This document shows, piece by piece, positions 34,061 through 43,998 of a DNA stretch of 64,000 nucleotides. The translations under genes and the position numbers were made by a program. This DNA comes from Rhizobium vallis (GTDB taxonomy: Bacteria; Pseudomonadota; Alphaproteobacteria; Rhizobiales; Rhizobiaceae). The stretch covers positions 434,001-498,000 of the forward strand of contig NZ_ML133687.1 of NCBI RefSeq assembly GCF_003985155.1, given 5' to 3'. Under the pieces are notes generated by a model. It saw nothing but the letters and a program-made list of their open reading frames with translations, was not told where the DNA came from and ran no database searches. Within the stretch, counting starts at the first letter, position 1. Each line of letters opens with the position of its first letter.

Positions 34061-34166
34061 CTGCATAATTTTAGCCTTGATCGATTCCGATCAAGGCTAA
34101 AATTATGCAGTAATTTAAAGTGCTACAGCGTCCTTTGCGCGTCTTGAAAGACGCGCGGCACTGTAG
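34061..34166. repeat. Double-palindrome intergenic element (RIME-like) in front of mrp
   Basis: The first palindrome has perfect 23-bp arms (34061-34083 and 34088-34110) around a 4-base loop. The second has CTACAG...CTGTAG ends (34123-34128 and 34161-34166) enclosing GCGCGTCTT/AAGACGCGC. This two-palindrome layout matches rhizobial intergenic mosaic elements. It ends 28 bp before the mrp start, so it probably lies within or next to the mrp leader. Confidence 0.7.
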
Positions 34167-34193
34167 TCTGCGAGAAGAAGCAGTGAGGGTGGA

Positions 34194-35375
34194 ATGGCCG
34201 ACGTCACCAAGGAACAGGTTCTCGAAACGTTGAAGACCGTGCGTGGACCGGATCTCGAGCACGATATCGTCGAGCTCGGAATGGTCTCCGACGTCTTCAT
34301 CTCCGACGGCAAGGTCTATTTCTCCATCACCGTTCCGGCCGAGCGCGCAAAGGAGCTGGAGCCGATGCGGCTCGCCGCCGAGCGCGTCATCAAGGAAATG
34401 CCTGGGGTCAAGGGCGCTCTCGTGACGCTGACGGCGGACAAGAAGGCGTCGGCTGCCGCTCCCGCCGCGCGTCCGGCGCCGAACCCGCCTCACGGCCACG
34501 CCGGCCACGATCATTCACATGATCATCGGGGCCACGCGCACGCCCCTCAGCAGCAGTCGCCGCGCGCCGGCAAGATCGGCGTTCCCGGCATCGGCGCCAT
34601 CATCGCGGTCGCATCAGGCAAGGGTGGGGTCGGCAAGTCGACCACCGCCGTCAATCTTGCGCTCGGCCTTTTGGCTAACGGCCTGCGCGTCGGCATTCTC
34701 GATGCCGATATCTACGGTCCGTCCATGCCGCGTTTGCTGAAGATATCGGGTCGCCCGACGCAGATCGACGGCCGCATCATCAATCCGATGGAGAATTACG
34801 GCCTCAAGGTGATGTCGATGGGCTTCCTCGTCGACGAGGAGACGGCGATGATATGGCGCGGACCGATGGTTCAGTCGGCGCTGATGCAGATGCTGCGCGA
34901 AGTCGCCTGGGGAGAGCTCGATGTCCTCATCGTCGACATGCCACCTGGCACCGGCGACGCGCAGCTGACCATGGCCCAGCAGGTGCCGCTCGCCGGCGCC
35001 GTCATCGTCTCAACGCCGCAGGATCTCGCTCTGATCGATGCCCGCAAGGGCCTGAACATGTTCCGCAAGGTCGAGGTGCCGGTCCTCGGCATCGTCGAGA
35101 ACATGAGCTATTTCATCGCACCCGATACCGGCACCCGCTATGACATTTTTGGCCATGGCGGCGCTCGCAAGGAGGCCGAGCGCATCGGTGTGCCCTTCCT
35201 CGGCGAAGTGCCGCTGACGATGAACATTCGCGAAACCTCCGACGCCGGAACGCCGCTCGTCGCCTCCGAGCCGAACGGCATCGTCGCCGGCATCTATCGC
35301 GGCATCGCCACCAAGGTCTGGGAGCAACTCGGTGGCCAGCCGCTGCGGCCTGCGCCAACGATCGTCTTCGAATAG
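34194..35375 (+). CDS. mrp: Mrp/NBP35-family P-loop ATPase (ApbC-like)
   Basis: ParA-like ATPase linked to Fe-S cluster delivery. The 393 residues have a MIP18/DUF59 domain (about 1-80) and a His-rich linker (about 100-122, GHAGHDHSHDHRGHAH). The ATPase has GKGGVGKSTTAVN near 143, LDADIYGPSMP and IVDMPPGTGDAQ. Where ApbC and Ind1 carry CxxC, this protein reads NMSYFIAPDTGTRYDIFG with no cysteine. Cluster bridging by that motif is therefore excluded. A double palindrome precedes it. Confidence 0.9.
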   Translation: MADVTKEQVLETLKTVRGPDLEHDIVELGMVSDVFISDGKVYFSITVPAERAKELEPMRLAAERVIKEMPGVKGALVTLTADKKASAAAPAARPAPNPPHGHAGHDHSHDHRGHAHAPQQQSPRAGKIGVPGIGAIIAVASGKGGVGKSTTAVNLALGLLANGLRVGILDADIYGPSMPRLLKISGRPTQIDGRIINPMENYGLKVMSMGFLVDEETAMIWRGPMVQSALMQMLREVAWGELDVLIVDMPPGTGDAQLTMAQQVPLAGAVIVSTPQDLALIDARKGLNMFRKVEVPVLGIVENMSYFIAPDTGTRYDIFGHGGARKEAERIGVPFLGEVPLTMNIRETSDAGTPLVASEPNGIVAGIYRGIATKVWEQLGGQPLRPAPTIVFE

Positions 35376-35784
35376 GCAGCGAATCACGGGCCGCCATCAC
35401 CCCAATTGTGGGGGAAACGTGGTGAAAAGCCGCGCTTCACGGAAGATGTCTTGATTATTTCACGGCTTTGCTTCATATGCCGCGGCGCCATGATGGCGTT
35501 TGCTGCAGATGCTCAATGACGGCCGTCTTCGTTTCGAAGGTTGCGGCCCGCCTGCAAGTTCGGAGTTGTCTTGTCGATCGAAGGATTGGTAACTGCGATG
35601 CGGTGGAGCACAATGCGCATGCCGGCCTCAACGGCTGGATGCAGCCGGAGTTTTATGAACTTTCTTGATCCGCTTCCGTTTCGACCGATGACGAGCGACC
35701 TTCGCGTTGCCGCGCTCGCGGCCGCTTGGAAAGGTTTTCGATGAAGAGGGCAATGGCCACGAAGCGGCGTGAGCATCGGAGACC
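35376..35784. other. Gene-free interval between mrp and corA
   Basis: 409 bp without a convincing gene. A near-palindrome CCCCAATTGTGGGG lies at 35400-35413. AAGCCG and CGGCTT are also repeated in inverted order around 35430-35470. A 66-codon open frame (35468) has no ribosome-binding site and no recognisable sequence. Confidence 0.4.
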
Positions 35785-36768
35785 GTGCCGGTGATCACCG
35801 CTTACTGTTCCAATTGCAGGTCGATTGAGATCCGCGATCTCACGCAGATCGCGTCCATTCCCGACGATGTCGTTTGGATCGACATGATCGAGCCAACCCG
35901 CGACGAGGAGCTTTATGTCGAGAAGGCTCTCGGCATCGAGGTCCCGACCCGGGATGACCTCAAGGATATCGAACCCTCCGCCCGCCTCTATGTCGAAAAC
36001 GATGCCGTCTTCATGACCGCTTCGCTGCTCTGGAAGGCCGATACCGACGCGCCGACGCTGACCGATGTCGCCTTCATCCTGGCCGGAAAGCGGCTGGTCA
36101 CCATTCGCTACGCCCACCCAAAATCCTTTGCACTGTTCATCGCTGCCCTTCACCGGCTGCCGGAAAATTGGCGCAACGGCGCTGCCCTTCTCGCTAAACT
36201 CCTGGAGACGATCGTCGACCGCACCGCCGAGATCCTCGAGATCTCAATCTCGCGTATCGACATCCTGTCGATGCATGTCTTCGGCGACAGGGCCAGGAAG
36301 GTGCGCAGACCCTCGAACTATCTCGAGGAGAAATTGAGGGATATCGCCGGCCATCACCGGACGATCAGCAAAGTGCGCGACAGCCTCGGTTCGCTTTCCC
36401 GCCTGCTGACCTTCTTTCACACGACCCCGGCAATCCAGCAGGACCGCGAGGCGAAAGATCTCTGCCGCACTGTTTCGCGCGATATTCAGTCGCTGTCGGA
36501 GCATGCCGGCTTCGTCGCCGGCAATATCACCTTCCTGCTCGATGCTTCGCTCGGGCTGATCAACATCGAGCAGAACTCGATCATCAAGATTTTCTCGATC
36601 GCATCGGTGGTGTTCTTGCCGCCGACATTGGTCGCCTCCATCTATGGTATGAATTTTCAGGTCATGCCGGAGCTGGCCTGGGCCGCGGGTTATCCCTATT
36701 CGCTGGCCCTCATGGTGACCTCAGCCGTCATCCCTTTTTTCTTTTTCCGTTGGAAAGGCTGGCTCTGA
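35785..36768 (+). CDS. corA: CorA-family magnesium/divalent cation transporter
   Basis: Homopentameric Mg2+ (Co2+, Ni2+) channel of the inner membrane, 327 residues. A long acidic cytosolic domain leads to two C-terminal helices, with the selectivity motif YGMNF between them near residue 290. The C terminus is FFFFRWKGWL. The start is given as GTG at 35785 but neighbouring GTG codons are possible. It precedes kup by 18 bp, making a Mg2+/K+ transport pair. Confidence 0.92.
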   Translation: MPVITAYCSNCRSIEIRDLTQIASIPDDVVWIDMIEPTRDEELYVEKALGIEVPTRDDLKDIEPSARLYVENDAVFMTASLLWKADTDAPTLTDVAFILAGKRLVTIRYAHPKSFALFIAALHRLPENWRNGAALLAKLLETIVDRTAEILEISISRIDILSMHVFGDRARKVRRPSNYLEEKLRDIAGHHRTISKVRDSLGSLSRLLTFFHTTPAIQQDREAKDLCRTVSRDIQSLSEHAGFVAGNITFLLDASLGLINIEQNSIIKIFSIASVVFLPPTLVASIYGMNFQVMPELAWAAGYPYSLALMVTSAVIPFFFFRWKGWL

Positions 36769-36786
36769 GGAGCCTGTTTAAGTTTC

Positions 36787-38685
36787 ATGTCCGAAGAGAG
36801 CCATCAGCACGAACGCCATATGACGCCGAGAAAGGTGTTTTATCTCGCGCTGGGTTCGGTCGGCGTCGTCTACGGCGATATCGGCACGAGCCCGCTCTAC
36901 GCCTTTCGCGAGGCGCTGAAGCCCGTGGCCCATGACGGCCTCACCCGTTTCGAGGTCATCAGTCTGATCTCGCTGATGATCTGGGCGCTGACGATCATCG
37001 TCACCATTAAATATGTGCTCTTCCTGCTGCGCGCCGACAACGAGGGCGAGGGTGGCACGCTGTCGCTGCTTGCCCTTCTGATGAAGACCGCCAACGGCCA
37101 TACCGCCTTGCTGATGCTGCTCGGCCTGATGGGCGCAGCACTCTTCCTCGGCGATGCGATGATCACGCCGGCGCTGTCGGTACTGTCGGCCGTCGAGGGC
37201 CTCAAGCTCGTCACGCCCAGTCTTTCGGAATATATCGTGCCGATTTCGGTGGTGATCCTGGCGCTGCTCTTCGTCGTGCAGTCGCGCGGCACCGGCGCCG
37301 TTGCGAGGTTCTTCGGTCCGATCACCGCCGTCTGGTTCATCGTCATAGCCGCCGCCGGCATTTCCCATATTTCGGACGATTATGGCATCCTTGCCGCCTT
37401 CAATCCCTATTATGCCGTCAGCTTCCTGCTGCATGAAGGCTTCTACGGCGTCGTCGTGCTCGGCGCCGTCTTCCTGACGGTGACGGGTGCCGAGGCGCTT
37501 TATGCCGATCTCGGTCACTTCGGCCGCCGCCCGATCCAGTGGGCCTGGTTCGCGCTGGTCTTCCCGTCGCTGACGCTGAACTATCTCGGGCAGGGCGCTC
37601 TCGTTCTCGGCAAGCCGGAAACGATGTCCGATCCCTTCTATCTGATGTTTCCGCAATGGGCGCTGCTGCCGGTGGTCATCCTGGCCACCGCTGCGACGAT
37701 CATCGCCAGCCAGGCCGTTATCACCGGCGCCTTCTCGCTGGTGCGCCAAGGCATCAACCTCGGTTTCCTGCCGCGCATGGAAATCCTCTTCACCTCGGAA
37801 ACCAACACCGGGCAGATCTTCGTGCCTTCGGTCAACGCCGTGCTGTTCATCGGCGTCATCTTCCTGGTTCTGAGCTTCAAGACCTCCGACGCACTGGCGA
37901 CCGCCTACGGCATCTCCGTCACCGGCGCCATGGTCGTCACCTCGATCATGGCCTTCGAATTCGTCCGCGTCCGCTGGAACTGGTCGCTGCCGGTTGCCAT
38001 CATCGCGCTCGCCCCGCTGGTCGTGCTCGAAATGATCTTCCTCGGCGCCAATCTGCTGAAGATCCACGACGGCGGCTATATCCCGATCCTGATCGCCACC
38101 GCCTTTACCGTCATCATGTGGACGTGGCGCCGCGGCACTGCGATCCTGATGGAAAAGACCCGCCACACCGATATTCCGCTCACCTCCTTCGTCAGCTCGA
38201 TCGAGCGCAAGAGCGAGCATTCTCCGGCCCAGGTTCCCGGCACCGCGATCTTCCTGACCAGCGATCCGGAATCGGCCCCCGCCGCGCTTCTCCACAATCT
38301 CAAGCACAACCATGTGCTCCATGACCGCAACGTCATCCTGACGATCCGCACCGTCAACAAGCCGCGTGTCCCAAGCCAAGACCGCTACAAGGTCGAGCAG
38401 ATTTCCGAGCGCTTCTCGCGTGTCGAGCTGCTCTTCGGCTTCATGGAATCGCAGAACGTCTCACAGGCCTTGGCGACGCTGCGCAAGACAGGGCTGAAGT
38501 TCGACATCATGTCGACGTCCTTCTATCTCGGCCGCCGCAAGCTGGTGCCGGACGCCAAGTCGGGCATGCCCTACTGGCAGGACCGGCTTTACATCGCGCT
38601 CGCCAATGCCGCCGCCAATCCCTCGGATTACTTCCGTCTGCCGGCGAACCGCGTGGTGGAGCTGGGTTCGCACGTCATTATTTGA
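36787..38685 (+). CDS. kup: Kup-family potassium uptake transporter
   Basis: A 632-residue K+/H+ symporter of the inner membrane. [21 protein letters not shown] near residue 19 is the family signature, about twelve membrane segments run to residue 450, and a cytosolic C-terminal domain follows. The length matches E. coli Kup (622). It sits 18 bp after corA and may share its transcript. Rhizobia often carry several kup copies. Confidence 0.95.
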   Translation: MSEESHQHERHMTPRKVFYLALGSVGVVYGDIGTSPLYAFREALKPVAHDGLTRFEVISLISLMIWALTIIVTIKYVLFLLRADNEGEGGTLSLLALLMKTANGHTALLMLLGLMGAALFLGDAMITPALSVLSAVEGLKLVTPSLSEYIVPISVVILALLFVVQSRGTGAVARFFGPITAVWFIVIAAAGISHISDDYGILAAFNPYYAVSFLLHEGFYGVVVLGAVFLTVTGAEALYADLGHFGRRPIQWAWFALVFPSLTLNYLGQGALVLGKPETMSDPFYLMFPQWALLPVVILATAATIIASQAVITGAFSLVRQGINLGFLPRMEILFTSETNTGQIFVPSVNAVLFIGVIFLVLSFKTSDALATAYGISVTGAMVVTSIMAFEFVRVRWNWSLPVAIIALAPLVVLEMIFLGANLLKIHDGGYIPILIATAFTVIMWTWRRGTAILMEKTRHTDIPLTSFVSSIERKSEHSPAQVPGTAIFLTSDPESAPAALLHNLKHNHVLHDRNVILTIRTVNKPRVPSQDRYKVEQISERFSRVELLFGFMESQNVSQALATLRKTGLKFDIMSTSFYLGRRKLVPDAKSGMPYWQDRLYIALANAAANPSDYFRLPANRVVELGSHVII

Positions 38686-38712
38686 CGGGTGGGGCAAAGA
38701 CCCCGCCCCAAA

Positions 38713-38816
38713 CCCCTCCCCACAAGGGGGAGGGGCTTAAGTTGCCGCACCGGCTTTCCAGAACTTCGGCGTTTCGGGAGGAGCGAGGGTTAGTCCCTCC
38801 CCCTTGTGGGCAGGGG
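38713..38816. repeat. GC-rich inverted repeat downstream of kup
   Basis: Left arm 38713-38734 (CCCCTCCCCACAAGGGGGAG...) pairs with right arm 38795-38816 with one mismatch over 22 bp. The poly-C/poly-G pattern is a common dispersed repeat in rhizobial gaps. It occupies the 270-bp gap between kup and the SleB-like gene and may end kup transcription. Confidence 0.6.
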
Positions 38817-38955
38817 TTGGGGAGGGGCTTCCTCAAGGGCGCAAACACACCTCATCTCACGAAAACATCATCCACATTAGAATATCCAGAAATTCTCACG
38901 GTCACATTCCGGCACGCTCCGTTAACCGGACGTCAAGGTTAATGCGGGATTTATA

Positions 38956-40167
38956 GTGGCATGTTCCCACGTTCCATGCCCGGAGTTCGTGTTGCGTCGC
39001 AAGAGCCCTTTCCGTAGCAAGCTGCGTCTTTTTCCCGAGAATTGGGTCTCGCCCGCGATCTTCGGTCTTGCCGGCTGGCTGATTTTCCCAAGCGTTGCAT
39101 CCCACGCCGATCTTGCCGCCATGCTCGCCGGTCTCGACCGCGACGGCGAGAACTGGCGTATGGTGCTGACCAATTCTCCCGCCGGCTCCATCCACCAGGC
39201 CGAACTCGCTTTCGCCGAGCCGACGGTAACCGGTTCGATTTCCTCCGGCGCCGGCATGGTGCTGCCCGATGGCCGCAAGGTCGCCTTCACCGCCAAGGAC
39301 AAGGGCCACGAGGATACGCCGGATGAGGATCGCGTCAAACGCTCCACCAAGAAAGGCCGTGTGGTCGCCGTCGAGAGAATGCAGCCGCCGAAGGACTTTT
39401 CCGCCGGCTCCATTCTCGAGCGCACGAAGATGCTCTTCACGCCGAACTTGGATCTCAAAGACAGGTCGGCCTTCATCAAGCCGAAGATCCAGGGCAAGGA
39501 GATCGAGATCGCCACTTCTTTCTATAAGAAGCAGCCTGTCGTGACAGGCAATGGCGTGCCGGCGATGCTCGCAAGTCTCGTTACCAGCAACAAGGCGGAT
39601 GTGCTGGCGACCGCCTATGCGCCGGCAGCCCCCGACTATGCCCGCCAGTCACCGTTCGATTCCATCCTGACCGACCGGGAAAGCGGTCGCTTCGTCCCGG
39701 AGATCGGCCCGCGCGATCACGCCTGGGCCGCAAGCGTGTTGCCGCCGAGCGTCTTTTCCGCCGGCGAGCAGCAGTGCCTTGCCTCCGGCATTTACTTCGA
39801 AGCGCGAGGAGAATCGGTGAAAGGCCAGGCGGCCGTCGCCCAGGTCATTCTCAACCGCGTCCGCAACCCCGCCTATCCCAAGACGATCTGCGGCGTCGTC
39901 TACCAGAACGAGGATTGGCGCAACCGCTGCCAGTTTTCCTTCGCCTGCGACAGCATCAGGGACCGGGTGAATTCGGAATATCACTGGCGGGTCGCCCGCG
40001 ATGTGGCGATGGCGGTGACCGCAGGCAAGATCTGGCTGCCGCAAGTGGGCTCGGCAACGCACTACCACGCCGTCTATGTCAGACCGAAATGGGCAAAGAC
40101 CATGGAAAAGGTCGGCCGCATCGGCCTCCACGTCTTCTATCGCACCTACGGCGGCGGCTGGAGCTGA
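38956..40167 (+). CDS. SleB-like cell wall hydrolase
   Basis: Predicted exported peptidoglycan hydrolase, up to 403 residues. A hydrophobic signal-like segment (ILE-rich around PAIFGLAGWLIFPSVASHA) is followed by a long linker. The C-terminal SleB/hydrolase_2 domain (about 270-400) contains CLASGIYFEARGES with the catalytic Glu, QVILNRVRNPAYP and FSFACDS. The start is uncertain: GTG at 38956 or 38989 and TTG at 38992 are possible. In vegetative alphaproteobacteria such proteins act in wall remodelling, not spore germination. Confidence 0.82.
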   Translation: MACSHVPCPEFVLRRKSPFRSKLRLFPENWVSPAIFGLAGWLIFPSVASHADLAAMLAGLDRDGENWRMVLTNSPAGSIHQAELAFAEPTVTGSISSGAGMVLPDGRKVAFTAKDKGHEDTPDEDRVKRSTKKGRVVAVERMQPPKDFSAGSILERTKMLFTPNLDLKDRSAFIKPKIQGKEIEIATSFYKKQPVVTGNGVPAMLASLVTSNKADVLATAYAPAAPDYARQSPFDSILTDRESGRFVPEIGPRDHAWAASVLPPSVFSAGEQQCLASGIYFEARGESVKGQAAVAQVILNRVRNPAYPKTICGVVYQNEDWRNRCQFSFACDSIRDRVNSEYHWRVARDVAMAVTAGKIWLPQVGSATHYHAVYVRPKWAKTMEKVGRIGLHVFYRTYGGGWS

Positions 40168-40306
40168 GATAAACCACCTGCGCCAAGCCGATTTCCGGCC
40201 CTTAAAAGCGGATTCTTTCAATCGAATTTGGATGATAGGCCAAGTATCGGTCTAAATTATTGATTCGATGGAATTATTTTCTCGCTGGACAGAAGCCGCC
40301 TACGCC

Positions 40307-40335
40307 TTGACTATACCAATCCCTAAAACTATGTT
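40307..40335 (+). promoter_or_regulatory. Probable housekeeping promoter of the F0 operon
   Basis: TTGACT (40307-40312), a 17-bp spacer and TATGTT (40330-40335) lie 105 bp before atpI. The rest of the 272-bp gap after the SleB gene has no gene. The hexamers are near the alphaproteobacterial consensus. Confidence 0.5.
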
Positions 40336-40439
40336 GCGCGCGACTTCAGAACGGGCCGGAAGGTTCTCAACCTTCGCGTCCGGGGTCCGAATGACCGGGG
40401 TAGCGGGAGTGCGGGCGACGGGCAGGCGAGGAGAGATCC

Positions 40440-40778
40440 ATGGCGGACGACCGCGAGGAAAGTCTTGAAAAGCGCCGTGCGCAATTGGGAGCGGAACTCG
40501 CGACCAAACGCGTTGAGGCGGGAGTGGAACGTGCAAGCGAGGCCCAAGCCGAGGTAAGCCGCAAAGGTTATGCCCAGGCGATGAAGCTCTCCAGCGAGTT
40601 CATTGCCGCGATCATTGTCGGTGCCGTTCTTGGCTATGTTCTCGACCGTTTTGTTGGCACGGCGCCTTGGGGTTTGATTGTTCTTCTGCTTCTCGGATTC
40701 TGTGCCGGCGTTTTGAACGTGCTGCGTTCTGCGGGGGTGGTGGCCCATCCCCTGGAAGGCAAGGACGACAAGAAATAA
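40440..40778 (+). CDS. atpI: ATP synthase-associated protein AtpI
   Basis: A 112-residue membrane protein. The charged N terminus (ADDREESLEKRRAQLGAEL) precedes two hydrophobic helices and a GTAPWGLIVLLLLGFCAGVLNVLR segment, as in AtpI/Gene1 proteins that help assemble the c-ring or handle Mg2+. First gene of the F0 cluster; AGGCGAGGAGAG precedes its ATG. Confidence 0.85.
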   Translation: MADDREESLEKRRAQLGAELATKRVEAGVERASEAQAEVSRKGYAQAMKLSSEFIAAIIVGAVLGYVLDRFVGTAPWGLIVLLLLGFCAGVLNVLRSAGVVAHPLEGKDDKK

Positions 40779-40841
40779 GGACTGGTTCCCGGTCCAGTGC
40801 AATGATCCCGCGTCCTGCGGGCCAAAGAGAGAGAACAAGCG

Positions 40842-41594
40842 GTGTCTAACGATCCGACCCATCAGTTCAAGATCTTCCAGATTGTGCCGATCGAGATCGG
40901 CGGAATTGATTTCTCGTTCACCAACGCATCGCTCTTCATGGTCGCTTCGGCTGCCGTTGCTGTCGGCTTCCTCTATTTCGCGACCTCGAACCGCGCCATC
41001 GTGCCGGGCCGTTCGCAGTCGGTCGCGGAAATGTCCTATGAATTCATCGCCGGCATGCTGAAGGAAGGCGCGGGCAAGCAGGGAATGAAGTTCTTCCCGC
41101 TGGTCTTCTCGCTTTTCATGTTCGTGTTGACGGCGAACCTGCTCGGCATGTTCCCGTATTTCTTCACGATTACCAGCCAGATCATCGTCACTTTTGCATT
41201 GGCGATCCTCGTCATCGGTACGGTTCTCGTCTACGGCTTCTATAAGCACGGCTTCCACTTCCTGAATGTCTTCGTGCCCTCCGGCGTGCCGGGCATCCTG
41301 CTGCCGCTGGTCATTGCGATCGAAATCATTTCGTTCCTCTCTCGTCCGATTTCGCTCTCCGTTCGTCTTTTCGCCAACATGCTCGCCGGTCATATCACGC
41401 TGAAGGTGTTCGCAGGCTTCGTCGCCTCGCTTGGAGCCCTCGGTGCAGTCGGTGTCGGCGGAGCCGTTCTTCCTCTCATCATGACCGTCGCCCTGACCGG
41501 TCTCGAGTTCCTCGTCGCCTTCCTCCAGGCTTACGTCTTTGCGGTGCTGACTTGCATGTACCTCAACGACGCGATCCATCCGGGCGGGCACTAA
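40842..41594 (+). CDS. atpB: ATP synthase F0 subunit a
   Basis: Forms the proton half-channels against the c-ring. The 250 residues are mostly hydrophobic. [15 protein letters not shown] carries the essential Arg, near residue 175. GTG start at 40842 ([12 protein letters not shown]). As usual in alphaproteobacteria, the F0 genes are separate from the F1 operon, which is not in this window. Confidence 0.95.
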   Translation: MSNDPTHQFKIFQIVPIEIGGIDFSFTNASLFMVASAAVAVGFLYFATSNRAIVPGRSQSVAEMSYEFIAGMLKEGAGKQGMKFFPLVFSLFMFVLTANLLGMFPYFFTITSQIIVTFALAILVIGTVLVYGFYKHGFHFLNVFVPSGVPGILLPLVIAIEIISFLSRPISLSVRLFANMLAGHITLKVFAGFVASLGALGAVGVGGAVLPLIMTVALTGLEFLVAFLQAYVFAVLTCMYLNDAIHPGGH

Positions 41595-41661
41595 GGATAA
41601 CGACAACGACGTCAAAGGGCGTCAGTCATTCGCCGCAACAACCATTTCAAAGGAGTTCAAC

Positions 41662-41889
41662 ATGGAAGCGGAAGCAGCAAAGTACATCGGTGCAGGCCTG
41701 GCTTGCTTTGGTATGGCCGGTACGGCTCTCGGCCTCGGCAATATCTTCGGCAGCTACCTCTCCGGCGCCCTGCGCAATCCGTCTGCCGCTGACAGCCAGT
41801 TCGGCCGTCTGGTATTCGGCTTCGCCGTTACGGAAGCTCTGGGCATCTTCTCGCTGCTCGTCGCTCTCCTCCTCCTCTTCGCCGTCTGA
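41662..41889 (+). CDS. atpE: ATP synthase F0 subunit c
   Basis: A 75-residue hairpin proteolipid forming the rotor ring. GLACFGMAGTALGLGNIFGSYL is the Gly-rich first helix, a polar loop follows (RNPSAADSQFG), and the second helix carries the proton-binding Glu in FAVTEALGIF. GGAGTTCAAC precedes the ATG. Confidence 0.96.
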   Translation: MEAEAAKYIGAGLACFGMAGTALGLGNIFGSYLSGALRNPSAADSQFGRLVFGFAVTEALGIFSLLVALLLLFAV

Positions 41890-41967
41890 TATCGGCGGAT
41901 AGATGGATCACGGCCTGCGGACCGCAAGCCGTGATCCTTTGCATTTGCAGTCCACCTGGAGGTGAGC

Positions 41968-42591
41968 ATGTTTTTTGTGACCCCGGCTTACGCTGAAGAA
42001 GCACCGGCGGCAGCGACCGGCACGGATGCGCATGCCGCTCCGGCCGCAGGCGAGGTCCATACCGAGACCGGCGTTCCCGCAGGCGAACACGCCCGTGGCC
42101 CGTTCCCGCCTTTCGATTCGACGACCTACGCGTCCCAGCTGCTCTGGCTGGTGATTACGTTCGGCGTCTTCTACCTCCTTATGCAAAAGGTTATTGCACC
42201 GCGCATCGGGGCCATCCTCGACCAGCGCCATACGCGCATCTCCCAGGACCTGGAAGAGGCAAGCCGCCTGAAGGCGGAAGCTGACGCCGCCGTCCGGACC
42301 TATGAAGGTGAGCTGGCCGCTGCTCGCGCCAAGTCACATGCGATTGGCTCTGCCGCGCGCGACGCCGCCAAGGTCAAGGCCGAAGAGGATCGCCGCGCTG
42401 TCGAGGCGAGCCTTTCGGAAAAGATCAAGGCTGCCGAAGCTCGTATCGCCGACATCAAGGCGAAGGCTTTCGCCGACGTCGGCACTATTGCCGAAGAAAC
42501 AGCCTCTGCCGTCGTCGAACAGCTGATTGGCGGCACCGCCGCCCAGGCAGATGTCGCCGCTGCCGTCGCGGCTGCCAAGAAGGAGGCTTGA
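41968..42591 (+). CDS. atpF2: ATP synthase F0 subunit b'
   Basis: Second peripheral-stalk subunit (b'), 207 residues. A long Ala/Glu/Pro-rich exported-looking N terminus precedes one membrane helix ([17 protein letters not shown]), followed by a charged coiled coil ([19 protein letters not shown]). CTGGAGGTGAGC supports the ATG at 41968. Paired b and b' subunits are typical of photosynthetic bacteria and alphaproteobacteria. Confidence 0.93.
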   Translation: MFFVTPAYAEEAPAAATGTDAHAAPAAGEVHTETGVPAGEHARGPFPPFDSTTYASQLLWLVITFGVFYLLMQKVIAPRIGAILDQRHTRISQDLEEASRLKAEADAAVRTYEGELAAARAKSHAIGSAARDAAKVKAEEDRRAVEASLSEKIKAAEARIADIKAKAFADVGTIAEETASAVVEQLIGGTAAQADVAAAVAAAKKEA

Positions 42592-42594
42592 TCG

Positions 42595-43083
42595 ATGGAA
42601 TTCTTTGATGCAACTTTCTTCGCCTTTGTCGGCCTCGTCCTCTTCCTGGCGCTGGTCGTCTACCTGAAGGTTCCGGGCATGATGGCGAAGTCGCTGGACG
42701 ACCGCGCCGACCAGATCCGCAACGAACTGGCTGAAGCCAAGCGCTTGCGCGAAGAGGCCCAGCACCTGCTCGCCGAATACCAGCGCAAGCGCAAGGAAGC
42801 TGAAGCCGAGGCGGCTCATATCGTTGCCGCCGCCGAGCGCGAAGCGGAAATGCTGACCACTGAGGCGAAGAAGAAGACGGAAGAATTCGTCGCCAACCGT
42901 ACGGCGCTGTCCGAGCAGAAGATCAAGCAGGCCGAAGCCGATGCGATGAAGGCGGTCCGTTCCGCCGCCGTCGATCTGGCGATCGCGGCAGCAGAAACGG
43001 TGCTCGCCAAGCAGGCTGATGCCAAGGTCCAGTCCGAGCTCTTCGGCAATGCCGTCGGCCAGGTCAAGACGCGGCTCAACTGA
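42595..43083 (+). CDS. atpF: ATP synthase F0 subunit b
   Basis: Peripheral-stalk subunit, 162 residues: a short N-terminal helix (FVGLVLFLALVVYLKVPGM) and a long charged coiled coil with RNELAEAKRLREEAQHLLA. It begins 3 bp after the b' stop and ends the operon ahead of a strong terminator. Confidence 0.94.
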   Translation: MEFFDATFFAFVGLVLFLALVVYLKVPGMMAKSLDDRADQIRNELAEAKRLREEAQHLLAEYQRKRKEAEAEAAHIVAAAEREAEMLTTEAKKKTEEFVANRTALSEQKIKQAEADAMKAVRSAAVDLAIAAAETVLAKQADAKVQSELFGNAVGQVKTRLN

Positions 43084-43106
43084 GCGGTATCGAATGAATG
43101 ATAGGG

Positions 43107-43137
43107 AAAAGGCCGGGCATGTCCCGGCCTTTTTCTT
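43107..43137. terminator. Rho-independent terminator, bidirectional
   Basis: GGCCGGG (43111-43117) and CCCGGCC (43123-43129) form a 7-bp stem with AAAA before it and TTTTT after. It ends the F0 operon and, read on the other strand, may serve the convergent rnhB gene. Confidence 0.85.
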
Positions 43138-43146
43138 TTGAACGCG

Positions 43147-43836
43147 CTATTCCGAGATCAGCTCGTCCATATCAGGGCCGTCCTCGCCTTTGCGCAACGG
43201 TCTGAAGCTCATCCGGTGCAGGGAGCAGGGGCCATGCTTCTCGATGCCGGCGCGGTGCTGCGCCGTGCCGTAGCCCGCATGCGCGGCAAAACCATAGTCC
43301 GGAAATACAGCATGCGCCCGCGCCATCATCCGGTCGCGGGTCACCTTGGCGACGATCGAGGCGGCGGCGATCGACACTGAACGGGCGTCACCCTTCACCA
43401 CCGCCTGTCCCGGGCAGTCGAGGCCGGGCGGCACGTCGAGCCCATCGGTCAGCACGTAGCTTGCCGGAATGGCGAGGCTGCAGATGGCGCGGCGCATGGC
43501 GTCGAGGCTCGCTTTGCGAATGTCGGTCTCGTCGATGCGCGTCGAGCTGGAGGAGGCGATGGAGACGGTCGCTGTCGCCAGAATCTGCACAAAGAGTTCT
43601 TCCCGCCGTTGCGCCGAAAGCTGCTTGGAATCGTTGAGGCCTTCAGGGATGCGCTTCGGGTCGAGAATGACGGCAGCGGCCACGACAGGTCCGGCCAACG
43701 GCCCGCGGCCCGCTTCATCCGCACCGGCGACTGGCCAGTGGCCGGCCTTGCGGGCTTTAAGCTCAAGTTTGAAGTCCGGCACGAGCGGAACCGTGTCGAA
43801 AAGCAGGGGAGAATCGGGTGGCGTGCGACGTTTCAT
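43147..43836 (-). CDS. rnhB: Ribonuclease HII
   Basis: Removes RNA from RNA-DNA hybrids and single ribonucleotides misincorporated in DNA. The 229 residues include the active-site [17 protein letters not shown] (Asp, Glu), [15 protein letters not shown] and an Asp-containing [17 protein letters not shown]. The frame is open 67 codons further upstream into the repeat region; [14 protein letters not shown] at 43836 is the likely start. Confidence 0.93.
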   Translation of the reverse strand: MKRRTPPDSPLLFDTVPLVPDFKLELKARKAGHWPVAGADEAGRGPLAGPVVAAAVILDPKRIPEGLNDSKQLSAQRREELFVQILATATVSIASSSSTRIDETDIRKASLDAMRRAICSLAIPASYVLTDGLDVPPGLDCPGQAVVKGDARSVSIAAASIVAKVTRDRMMARAHAVFPDYGFAAHAGYGTAQHRAGIEKHGPCSLHRMSFRPLRKGEDGPDMDELISE

Positions 43837-43998
43837 GCGGCTGAACCTCGCACGCCAACCCGATTTCCCGCAAGTCCCCGGATCAGGGCGGCGGCCGGGG
43901 ACGGTCCGGCGGATGGTGGCGGTCAAGGCCATCCGCGGGAATTGCGCTCGGGGCTCAAAAACAGGGCGGTTTCTTGAGATGCCGATGCGCAAGCTGAA

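Noticed and set aside
35468..35668. 66-codon frame between mrp and corA
   Set aside because: No Shine-Dalgarno sequence and no protein-like features.
36778..38379. 533-codon antisense frame over kup
   Set aside because: Composition is Asp/Gly/Arg-rich without motifs, while the opposite strand encodes Kup.
38686..38955. Repeated G/C runs considered as a rho-independent terminator
   Set aside because: The arms are 60 bp apart with no T tract; it fits a dispersed palindromic repeat better, though it could still stop transcription.
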